NCBI GenBank assembly: GCA_002778965.1
Contig: PEXX01000031.1
Location: 1 to 6,105 of the forward strand
Source of the DNA: Candidatus Kuenenbacteria bacterium CG08_land_8_20_14_0_20_37_23
GTDB lineage: Bacteria; Patescibacteriota; Patescibacteriia; UBA2196; GWA2-42-15
Length of the DNA stretch: 6,105 nucleotides
Direction of reading: 5' to 3'
Part shown: positions 1 to 6,105 of the stretch, in pieces
Numbering within the stretch: the first letter of the stretch is position 1
How the letters are laid out: each line of letters opens with the position of its first letter
The notes under the pieces: model-generated
The model's database searches: none
What the model was told of the DNA's origin: nothing
The model's input: only the letters and a program-made list of their open reading frames with translations
Program-made: the position numbers and the translations under genes

Positions 1-2020
1 AGATAGAGCCGGATTGATCACTGCAGGTTTCAAGCGGAGCGGACGGGCCTTTGATATTGCCATGGTTGCCTTGATAAACAAAACGAATGGCATCGGCCAC
101 AACCGTGCCATCCGCCCCTGACGCGCTCAAAATTACTTTATTTCCGGTGCCGCTGGCTAAATTAAATACTCCGAGTTTATTCCATTGGCCAATATTCTCT
201 TCTTGGTTAATTGTAAACGTTTGACTGCCGCCAGCCGCGTAATTGACAGCATAGGAAACATTACTGGCCATCGTTTGGTTTTTAATTTTGCCGTGCCATT
301 CATAAACGGCATAATTGCCTGGGACATTAATGGTAGGGGTAAAAACTACCATGCCGCCATGCGCAGTGTTCCAGCTTAGACCGAATAAATTCTGCCAGGA
401 ACGGCAATTCTGCGACCAATAATCTTCGGTCAGATCGCAAGAACACTGCATGGCCGCATCGCCTCCGCCGGAGCAAACATGAAATTTCCATTCCGCGGAC
501 AATTGGGCCGGCTCTGAACCGGGAGAAGTGTTAAATTCGCTGTCATCAATAATAATATCAGTGACCATGGTAGTTGGTTGTTTGACCAAAATTATACTGT
601 CGCCAACATACTGATTGCCAGACAGCGCACGGCCTTTTAAAGTCACGCTTGTAAATGGTTGGCCGTTGTTAAATGTCGATTTTTGACCGCCATTAAAACG
701 ATAGTAAGGCCCGTTATAACCGCTCACGTCATCTAAATCAATCTGGCTTACCGTAGTATCCCTACTGTCAGTATTAACAATCACGGCGCCGTTATCAAAA
801 AAACGCACCCACACACCACGGCCATTCTGTCCAGTATTCCTGATCTGAACCGCGTTTCCACTCGGATAACCAAGATTGATATCAAGCTCATCATAATAAT
901 GAACAAAATGATGGTCATTCCCGGCGCCTGTTTCAAAATAAACCTGTCCTAGCAAAGACACTCCGAGAAAAAACCGCACAAACTCAAAATTATCCTTATT
1001 GCCTGACGGATTAGCTCCAAGCATACTCATGTGCGGCTGTCGCCCTTGATTGAGCCACTTATCCATAGCCTCCTTAAGATAAGTAAAGCTGGAAATGCTC
1101 TGAATATGTTCCTGGTACTCGCCATTAACTTGGCTAAAATAATTGTCAATATAAGGAAACTCATCAGGTCGGATACCTCCGTTATTGTTGATAAAAATAG
1201 CCTGCGAGCCGATAGTCGAGCGCAGATTGTCAATGGTGAATTTAATGCCACCCTGCCAAGTCTGTCTTAACCAAGTCTCGCTGTGTTCATACCAGTCATT
1301 GCAGTCATTAGCATCCCTGCTGCCAGGATTTTTGCTGCCGCCATTAGCAACGCAATTGCGGTCCATGTCAATACCGGTAGTGTCTTTGGTACCGATAAAT
1401 TCACCAGTTGAACCTATCGGCTTGCCCCAAGTGCCTTGGTTAAAAACACCATCATAGATATCGCCAAGCAACTCGGCCGTTGCAGCGGCTATATACTGGT
1501 TATATCTCTGATTCTCAATTGCCGGACAAAACATGGTAATGTCGGATTGTGGCGTTCCGCCATAAACATCCAGACTCTCTCCGTGAACTCCATTTAAATA
1601 CCAACTTTCCGATTTATGATCTTTAAAAGCTTCCACATTCCAGTCAATGCCGATATTAATCAGATACATGTTTGGATTAATGGCTTTGGCCTCGCGCGCT
1701 CCCGGAGAACCGTTAGCGACCAAATCAAATTTGGCATACCATTCGGCAGGTGCCGTTCCAAAATGTAAAAATGAACGCCGAGGATAGCAAGCCCCTTTTG
1801 CCGAATTCCAGCAAGTACGCGCGATCGGATCGCTCGCAGTTGATTGTCCGACAACTCGTCCAACTTGTACGTCTTTATTTATATAAGCATAAAAACTATC
1901 TGAAATTAAAGCTGTTAAACCGATAAAATCACAAATCAAAAATCCAATCGCAATAAAACTTATTACCGCCAAAGATAAAGTTATATAAGCATAAGTTTCT
2001 TTTGGATGAAAAAATGCCAT
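1..2020 (-). CDS. Membrane-anchored GHL15-like glycoside hydrolase with golvesin/Xly-type domain (3' end beyond window)
   Basis: An uninterrupted minus-strand frame gives 673 codons from ATG at 2020-2018 to the left edge, with no stop reached. Residues about 11-37 are a hydrophobic helix after a short N-terminus (MAFFHPKETYAY), with no clear signal-peptidase site, so a signal anchor is likely. Residues about 85-425 resemble the TIM-barrel family GHL15 (hypothetical glycosyl hydrolase 15): strand-like INIGIDW (121-127), LLGDIYDGVF (184-193), AIFINNNGG (274-282), and the barrel-end signature YYDELDINLGYPSG (375-388) followed by GVWVRFFDNGAVIVN (402-416). Residues 440-480 (GGQ, NNGQPF, GDSIILV) fit the C-terminal cap of such proteins. 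Residues about 486-650 match a golvesin C-terminal/Xly-type beta-sandwich: IIDDSEF, PGNYAVYEW, NVSYAVNY, GQWNKLGVF and VADAIRF. This domain is usually taken as carbohydrate-binding. Expected place: outer face of the membrane. Substrate and activity are unproven. The start has its own promoter but no Shine-Dalgarno sequence. Confidence 0.85.
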   Translation of the reverse strand, partial: MAFFHPKETYAYITLSLAVISFIAIGFLICDFIGLTALISDSFYAYINKDVQVGRVVGQSTASDPIARTCWNSAKGACYPRRSFLHFGTAPAEWYAKFDLVANGSPGAREAKAINPNMYLINIGIDWNVEAFKDHKSESWYLNGVHGESLDVYGGTPQSDITMFCPAIENQRYNQYIAAATAELLGDIYDGVFNQGTWGKPIGSTGEFIGTKDTTGIDMDRNCVANGGSKNPGSRDANDCNDWYEHSETWLRQTWQGGIKFTIDNLRSTIGSQAIFINNNGGIRPDEFPYIDNYFSQVNGEYQEHIQSISSFTYLKEAMDKWLNQGRQPHMSMLGANPSGNKDNFEFVRFFLGVSLLGQVYFETGAGNDHHFVHYYDELDINLGYPSGNAVQIRNTGQNGRGVWVRFFDNGAVIVNTDSRDTTVSQIDLDDVSGYNGPYYRFNGGQKSTFNNGQPFTSVTLKGRALSGNQYVGDSIILVKQPTTMVTDIIIDDSEFNTSPGSEPAQLSAEWKFHVCSGGGDAAMQCSCDLTEDYWSQNCRSWQNLFGLSWNTAHGGMVVFTPTINVPGNYAVYEWHGKIKNQTMASNVSYAVNYAAGGSQTFTINQEENIGQWNKLGVFNLASGTGNKVILSASGADGTVVADAIRFVYQGNHGNIKGPSAPLETCSDQSGSI

Positions 2021-2063
2021 ACTATTAAAATTATTTAATTCTTTATTTTTTATTCTTTATTTT

Positions 2064-2072
2064 ATTATACCA
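2064..2072 (-). promoter_or_regulatory. Extended -10 promoter of the GHL15-like gene
   Basis: The minus strand reads TGGTATAAT here: a perfect TATAAT hexamer with the TGn extension. It would start transcription near 2057, about 37 nt before the ATG at 2020. No good -35 sits at 17 bp. TTGATA (2095-2090) is 20 bp away and TTGAAA (2089-2084) is 14 bp away, so the extended -10 probably carries the recognition. The 104-bp gap after the upstream gene supports an independent start. Confidence 0.6.
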
Positions 2073-2082
2073 TACTTTCCTT

Positions 2083-2124
2083 ATTTCAATATCAATGTCA
2101 TATTGTAAATAAGTTGATTGAAAT
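2083..2124. repeat. Inverted repeat between the 856-residue gene and the GHL15-like promoter
   Basis: ATTTCAAT at 2083-2090 and ATTGAAAT at 2117-2124 are perfect 8-base inverted arms around a 26-base spacer, starting directly after the stop codon of the upstream gene. The inner arm overlaps the possible -35 region of the next promoter. No T-run follows on the minus strand, so it is a poor intrinsic terminator. An operator or a chance AT-rich match are both possible. Confidence 0.3.
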
Positions 2125-4695
2125 TTATTCAAAAGGCATTTGTTCCGCTTTTTGTACATCTAATTCCAGCTGGGTCCCCAAACCGGCTTGTTCATAAAGC
2201 TGCTTAAACAAGTCATGACATTGTTTGACTGAAAATTCAAATGTGTTCGCGCAAGATTTATTTGTTTGCATGGCCATTGATATGTCTTCAACTAACTTTT
2301 GCGCCCATCCGGCCCACTGGTTGTTGATACAGATTTTGATTATGGATTCAATATTACTAAGAAAAATTTTTGGCCGGTTTTTGCTGATTTGTGATATTTG
2401 TTCCATCAAATTTTGCTCCTGGTCGCATTTTTCATAAATTCCTTTAAATTCATCAACGCACCTAAGAAAATATTCTGGCGCGGTTCGACCGATTTGCGAT
2501 AGCTTTCCAGCCAATTGGGGCAACAGACCGTGTTGTTCATAAAAATCTTGGCAACTTACGGCTGTTACAATAAAATGGAACGGGTCTCCTTTAATCTCTT
2601 CATCTAACATGTTGTCCATTTCCTTTATCTTATCTATTATTCTTTGGGCTTCCAGCCTTTGTTGTTCTAATTTTAGTTGTTCATCTCTTTTAATCTTTTC
2701 TTGTTTTTCAAACTTTATCTGTTTGATGGCGTTTTCTGAATTAACAGTAATTGGTCTAAATCCCATACTCCAATCTCCCATAACAGGATCTTCCACTTCA
2801 ATGCGTATTACAAAAAACCCCGCGCTGTCATTAACAAAATGACCCTCATCGGAAGTTACTTGCATGCATAGCACTCTGTATTTTCCATATTTGTAATCTG
2901 GTTCAAGGGCAATGAGTTTCCCTGTCATATTATCAATCGCAAAAACAACAACCGACTTATCATTAAATTCCCATGCATGCACAACGGCTCCTGCTTCAGA
3001 AATTGGGAAATATTTATCTATTGATGAACCTTGGCTGGATTTTAAATTTTTCTCCAAACTCATGCAACAATGAACACCGGATTTAATGACAATAGTGTCT
3101 TTAAAAATTAATTCCAGGCCGTTTGTGTATTCTTGAAGTCGTGGATTGTTTTGTATTATTTGTTCTTCGGCTTCGCCAATAAGATTTCGCTGTTCCTCAT
3201 TCTGGATGATTTCTTTGGCAGATGTTGTTGTTTCCGGTAGTGTTGATTGTTTAGAAAGACCGCTAGAACTATCAGCATATGCGTCATGACTGCGATGTCC
3301 GCTGTCTGTGCCAAACGTCAGTCCGCTATCACTGCCGTCGTCTGCACTAGTCTGGCCGGCCTCGAATCCAACAGCGCCGTGCAAGGCAGTGGCGACACCG
3401 ACGACGAGTGCCATAACGATAGCCATGCATACTCTTGGGCTTAGCCCTTTTTGCTCCAAATAAGAACTAAATCTGGTTATTAGCTTATTTCTCTCCCGCA
3501 AATTTTTTTTTCCGGCGGCAATCTCCGCCATCATGCCGCGGGTTCGCGGATCGGCCAGAACAGCCAGGCCGCGGTGGGTAACCAATTGTTTCAGCTTGAG
3601 ATTTTCAATAATATCATTGAGATGGAAAGCTACTTCAGGCATGACAACTTCATGAAAATCGCTATTATAAGCAAGCTCATTTTGTAAAGCAAAAAGTTTT
3701 TTCTTTAAATTTTCAAGTTCATCATCAATATGGTCTGTTCCTTGTTTTTTTTGTTGTATCTCAACTTGTTCTGCGACTACTTCTATTATTTCCTCAAGAT
3801 TTTCCACCATAGCCAAGGCGTTATGATATTGATATACCAAAAATTCTTTTTTATCTGCAAATGTGACATATGCCTTACCGGAATCATCACGGTCCTCGGC
3901 TCTTACCTGGTAGTATTTTTTTTGCAATTCTAAATCTAAAGGTTCTGTTTCAGAAAAGTATTTTTTCATTTGGCTGTGGCAATTTTTGTAGAGGAACTCG
4001 GCTGCTGTTTTGTTTATGTCGGTTGTTTTGAGATCAGGGTTGATAATATTTTGTAATTTATTGTGCCACTGCCTGACCTGGCGTGAAAGATAATTGACTC
4101 TATCAGCGGTTATTTCTTTATAAAGACGCTCAATAGCCCGTGCTTTTTGTTTGGTTACCATGTCATTAACCTCTGGCGTGACAGTTACTTGTTGGCTGTG
4201 ATGTCTGCCTAACGCGGTGTCATTAGACCAATATTCTTTAGCTATTTCGATGGCCGTATCTTCTGTCGTTCGTGGTTCAAATAACGGAGCGTCTGTATTA
4301 TTAATAGTTTTTTTAAGTTGTGTTTGCAATAATTCAGGAGTGGCTTTTTCAAGTCGTGCCTGGCCAGCGCCCTGTAGGGCAGACTCCGGAGAGTACTTGG
4401 CGTTTACTTTAACAATAGATGGCCGCTCGTGTTTTTTGCCAAAAAATTCACAAATACCAATGCTTAATTTCCCCAACCAGCTTGATTTTATCGGGGGCTG
4501 TTCTGGTTGTGAATCGGCGGTAAAAAAAACATTTCGCAATTTACGGATTCTTTCCGCATCTTGTTCGGCTGTTTGATTCACTTGTTTTGCCGGCTCTTCT
4601 TGTTTGATTATGGTTTTAAATGGGGAAGCGGCATGTGGCGCTTCAACTGGCGATCGTCGTTTTTCTGATCCTCGGTTTGTTTCAAAATTAATCAT
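2125..4695 (-). CDS. 856-residue single-pass membrane protein of unknown function with C-terminal helical repeats
   Basis: I do not recognise the family. The ATG at 4695-4693 follows an extended -10 by about 50 nt, without a Shine-Dalgarno sequence; the stop is TAA at 2127-2125. Residues 1-420 are polar, charged and mostly helical, with a likely coiled coil at about 295-345. One membrane helix lies at about 421-443 (core VCMAIVMALVVGVATALHG). It is preceded by a strongly basic stretch (K396, K397, R400, R402, K404, R408, R421) and followed by an Asp/Ser/Gly linker (451-482), so the positive-inside rule puts the first 420 residues in the cytoplasm and the last 410 outside. Residues about 525-652 look beta-rich (IVIKSGVHCCMSLE, KSVVVFAIDNMTGKLIALEP, FFVIRIEVEDPVMG). 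A Lys/Glu/Gln-rich coiled coil covers 655-700, then three or four degenerate helical repeats of about 35 residues cover 703-844. A structural or sensory trans-membrane role is possible; nothing catalytic is visible. Confidence 0.9.
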   Translation of the reverse strand: MINFETNRGSEKRRSPVEAPHAASPFKTIIKQEEPAKQVNQTAEQDAERIRKLRNVFFTADSQPEQPPIKSSWLGKLSIGICEFFGKKHERPSIVKVNAKYSPESALQGAGQARLEKATPELLQTQLKKTINNTDAPLFEPRTTEDTAIEIAKEYWSNDTALGRHHSQQVTVTPEVNDMVTKQKARAIERLYKEITADRVNYLSRQVRQWHNKLQNIINPDLKTTDINKTAAEFLYKNCHSQMKKYFSETEPLDLELQKKYYQVRAEDRDDSGKAYVTFADKKEFLVYQYHNALAMVENLEEIIEVVAEQVEIQQKKQGTDHIDDELENLKKKLFALQNELAYNSDFHEVVMPEVAFHLNDIIENLKLKQLVTHRGLAVLADPRTRGMMAEIAAGKKNLRERNKLITRFSSYLEQKGLSPRVCMAIVMALVVGVATALHGAVGFEAGQTSADDGSDSGLTFGTDSGHRSHDAYADSSSGLSKQSTLPETTTSAKEIIQNEEQRNLIGEAEEQIIQNNPRLQEYTNGLELIFKDTIVIKSGVHCCMSLEKNLKSSQGSSIDKYFPISEAGAVVHAWEFNDKSVVVFAIDNMTGKLIALEPDYKYGKYRVLCMQVTSDEGHFVNDSAGFFVIRIEVEDPVMGDWSMGFRPITVNSENAIKQIKFEKQEKIKRDEQLKLEQQRLEAQRIIDKIKEMDNMLDEEIKGDPFHFIVTAVSCQDFYEQHGLLPQLAGKLSQIGRTAPEYFLRCVDEFKGIYEKCDQEQNLMEQISQISKNRPKIFLSNIESIIKICINNQWAGWAQKLVEDISMAMQTNKSCANTFEFSVKQCHDLFKQLYEQAGLGTQLELDVQKAEQMPFE

Positions 4696-4751
4696 ATCTT
4701 GAGTATCAATAAGTTAAAATAAATTCTTTCTACATTAATTAGAACATATTA

Positions 4752-4760
4752 ATTATAACA
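4752..4760 (-). promoter_or_regulatory. Extended -10 promoter of the 856-residue gene
   Basis: The minus strand reads TGTTATAAT: a perfect TATAAT hexamer with a TGn extension, the same design as the promoter ahead of the GHL15-like gene. Predicted start is near 4745, giving a leader of about 50 nt to the ATG at 4695. The hexamer 17 bp upstream (TAACCA) is not a recognisable -35. An 8-base palindrome CGTTAACG at 4792-4799 lies further upstream and might be an operator, but nothing more supports that. Confidence 0.6.
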
Positions 4761-4896
4761 TAAAACTTTTATTTTGGTTATACTAACATTCCGTTAACGC
4801 GCCCACTGATCGCAAATTGATTCAACGTGTAGTTTTAGATTAAAACACCTGTTTAACATACAAAAAAGCAAGCAATTCAAGCACACGCGCGCGTCC

Positions 4897-4936
4897 ACCA
4901 AAAATCCCCCACAGAAAACTGCGAGGGATTTTTGGT
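4897..4936 (-). terminator. Intrinsic terminator after the 327-residue gene
   Basis: The segment folds as an 18-bp stem (4936-4919 with 4914-4897) around a 4-base loop (4918-4915). In the minus-strand transcript two positions are G-U wobbles (4924/4909 and 4922/4911). In plus-strand RNA the same positions would be A-C mismatches, so the fold favours minus-strand use. On the minus strand the descending arm ends GGGGGATTTTTGGT, giving a U5 run, though part of it is in the stem. The hairpin begins 23 nt after the stop at 4960. A plus-strand T-run follows at 4936-4940, so weaker two-way activity is possible. Confidence 0.75.
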
Positions 4937-4959
4937 TTTTATAATTAATTTATTTCGTG

Positions 4960-5943
4960 TTAAATTGTTAGATTCAATTTTTTTAATAATATTTCTCTTA
5001 GAATTCCAAAAATTGTAAGATCTGCGCCAATTTCGTTTGCATAATTGTTCTTTATGCCATCTAAAGTCCTAATTGCATTGCCGCCTTCAGTAAAACTAAA
5101 GCGTCTGGAATCCGGCCCTGTCCTGAATTTAAATGTAGATCTCTCATTAAGGGATACTGTAAAAGTTTTTTCACCAGTCTTATCATCACTATCTACTGAT
5201 ATTTTATTTAAATCAACATACTTTTCAACCCAACCACTGACTTTTTGATAATCAGAAATATCATTTTCAAAATATTTAATCAATTCATCTAGTTGTTCTT
5301 GTGACAGCCCGGAACCTGGATTTAAAGAACCAGATTCATCCAAATATTCATTTTCTTGTAAGTATTTATTTAAATCAGAAACACTTAAGACATCTCCTGA
5401 TTTTACTAAACCGGGGATACTATTTTTTAGTTTTTGGATAGATGTGATTTTTTCAGATGTCTTTTCTTTTTCAGGTATTATTGACCCACCGTCTTTATTG
5501 CCCGCTGTTTTGATGCCGCTTTTTTTTTCATTTTCATTCAGACTATCTCCACCGTCTGCATCTCTGCCATCTGTTTTAGGATTGTCCATATCAAGATCAA
5601 GGAACTTTTTGTTGCTATGATTCGTAAATAGAGTCGGGTCTAGCTCGTCATTATCTGGATCCAAACCACTGCCACTATCACTTTCAGTACCCGGAATAGC
5701 TGCACCAGGATCAATTTCCAGCTGGCTTCCCGGCTGTATCATGCTACCTTTAGTTACATTTTCTGTTTTTGCTTTAGTTGCGCATCCAAACTTTTTATAT
5801 TCTTTTATATTGTTGTCAAATCTATTTACACATAAAATAGATAGCCCAACAGCAACTATTATTTTTTTACTATGTTTACGAAACCCTTCCATAGATAAAA
5901 AAGCAGACTTTTCTTTTAAATTTTTTTTTGTTTTGAATTCCAT
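4960..5943 (-). CDS. 327-residue acidic, probably membrane-anchored protein of unknown function
   Basis: I do not recognise the family. The ATG at 5943-5941 lies 27 nt after the stop of the VOC gene, with no promoter in the gap and only A-rich sequence instead of a Shine-Dalgarno. An internal Met18 (ATG at 5892-5890) is an alternative start and would put the hydrophobic stretch nearer the N-terminus. Residues 22-27 are basic (RKHSKK) and 28-40 hydrophobic (IIVAVGLSILCVN), fitting a short signal anchor or uncleaved signal; the Cys there is not in a good lipobox. Residues about 75-160 are a disordered Asp/Ser/Gly/Asn-rich linker, including DPDNDELDP (95-103) and DLDMDNPKTDGRDADGGD (116-133), which loosely recalls Asp-rich calcium-binding repeats of adhesins. 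Residues about 165-327 look folded: helices around 186-245, then strands KTFTVSLN and TFKFRTG, and a hydrophobic C-terminal helix. A terminator follows 23 nt after the stop. Confidence 0.85.
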   Translation of the reverse strand: MEFKTKKNLKEKSAFLSMEGFRKHSKKIIVAVGLSILCVNRFDNNIKEYKKFGCATKAKTENVTKGSMIQPGSQLEIDPGAAIPGTESDSGSGLDPDNDELDPTLFTNHSNKKFLDLDMDNPKTDGRDADGGDSLNENEKKSGIKTAGNKDGGSIIPEKEKTSEKITSIQKLKNSIPGLVKSGDVLSVSDLNKYLQENEYLDESGSLNPGSGLSQEQLDELIKYFENDISDYQKVSGWVEKYVDLNKISVDSDDKTGEKTFTVSLNERSTFKFRTGPDSRRFSFTEGGNAIRTLDGIKNNYANEIGADLTIFGILREILLKKLNLTI

Positions 5944-5970
5944 AATATCTTTTTTTAAATCTAGTAAATA

Positions 5971-6105
5971 TTATTCGTCTTTATTTATTTCAGTTAATTG
6001 AAAAAGGTTATTGTCAGGGTCTTTAAAGTGGATGTATTGGAACATGCCAAAATCTATTACATCTCCGATAAATTCAACGCCTTTCTTTTCCAAGCTCTGG
6101 CGCGT
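5971..6105 (-). CDS. VOC superfamily (glyoxalase/bleomycin-resistance fold) protein, C-terminal 44 residues
   Basis: Open from the right edge to TAA at 5973-5971; the start lies outside the window. The 44 residues include LEKKGVEFIGDV, FQYIHFKDPDNNLFQL and a charged tail ending KDE. The arrangement of a helix ending in KKGVEF, a strand, then the strand-turn-strand with F-x-DPD-x-N-x-F is the closing beta-alpha-beta-beta-beta module of the vicinal-oxygen-chelate fold. The usual last metal ligand, Glu in DPDGN-x-x-E-L, is Gln here (residue 36 of the fragment). Gln can bind metal in some VOC enzymes, so this does not settle activity. Members include glyoxalase I, dioxygenases and antibiotic-binding proteins; the fragment cannot tell which. 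The gene probably shares a transcript with the 327-residue gene 27 nt downstream. Confidence 0.8.
   Translation of the reverse strand, partial: TRQSLEKKGVEFIGDVIDFGMFQYIHFKDPDNNLFQLTEINKDE

Noticed and set aside
1031..1457. Overlapping plus-strand open frames in the left third (79 and 90 codons) and minus-strand ones of 74 and 67 codons
   Set aside because: They are out of frame with the continuous minus-strand GHL15-like reading frame, which has recognisable domain motifs through the same bases.
4217..4576. Plus-strand open frame of 119 codons opposite the N-terminus of the 856-residue gene
   Set aside because: It is antisense to a long, well-supported coding frame, has no promoter or ribosome site, and its product shows no recognisable motif.
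4794..4859. Minus-strand 21-codon frame (MLNRCFNLKLHVESICDQWAR) in the spacer between the 327- and 856-residue genes
   Set aside because: No ribosome site and no promoter; it lies upstream of the predicted start of the downstream transcript. Frames of this length are expected by chance.
4885..4894. Palindrome ACGCGCGCGT, an alternating purine-pyrimidine stretch in an AT-rich spacer
   Set aside because: Conspicuous against the local composition, but short and single, just beyond the terminator. No paired site or known operator supports a role.
5761..5880. Possible lipoprotein signal in the 327-residue protein (SILC at residues 35-38, or GCAT at 53-56)
   Set aside because: Neither Cys has a small residue at -1 combined with a proper hydrophobic core before it. 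The first has Leu at -1 and the second follows a charged stretch.
5741..6001. Plus-strand 86-codon frame rich in Phe/Leu/Ser, resembling a membrane protein
   Set aside because: It is the complement of Lys/Glu/Asn-rich minus-strand coding sequence and crosses the VOC and 327-residue genes; the hydrophobic look follows from AAA/GAA codons read backwards.

Overview
All genes recognised here lie on the minus strand, so transcription reads from high to low coordinates. In that order they are: the 3' end of a VOC (glyoxalase/bleomycin-resistance fold) protein, a 327-residue acidic protein with a short N-terminal hydrophobic stretch, an 856-residue single-pass membrane protein, and the first 673 residues of a membrane-anchored glycoside-hydrolase-like protein that runs off the left edge. 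The last is the best-recognised gene: a TIM-barrel-like region resembling the hypothetical glycosyl hydrolase family GHL15, followed by a golvesin/Xly-type beta-sandwich domain. No RNA gene, CRISPR array, transposase or integrase was found. No gene-free gap exceeds about 265 bases.

The organism is a bacterium with AT-rich spacers, extended -10 promoters (TGnTATAAT) and A/U-rich leaders without Shine-Dalgarno sequences. The -10 type argues against Bacteroidota, whose consensus differs. The mix of orphan anchored surface proteins with a GHL15/golvesin protein would suit an uncultivated lineage such as the Patescibacteria (CPR). That placement is an inference; the window has no phylogenetic marker.

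Layout: 6105-5971, VOC C-terminus; 5970-5944, a 27-base gap with no promoter, so the next gene is probably co-transcribed; 5943-4960, the 327-residue protein; 4936-4897, an 18-bp hairpin whose two wobble pairs are valid only in the minus-strand transcript, taken as the terminator; 4760-4752, an extended -10; 4695-2125, the 856-residue protein; 2072-2064, another extended -10; 2020 to the left edge, the GHL15-like protein. This gives three transcription units in tandem.

Three consecutive genes appear to encode proteins held in the membrane by one N-terminal or central hydrophobic segment, each with a large part predicted outside. Two of them have a Ser/Asp/Gly-rich linker after that segment. 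A cell-surface role (polysaccharide binding or degradation, or attachment) is a reasonable hypothesis for the cluster. Only the leftmost gene has family evidence for it; the 327- and 856-residue proteins are not recognisable to me.
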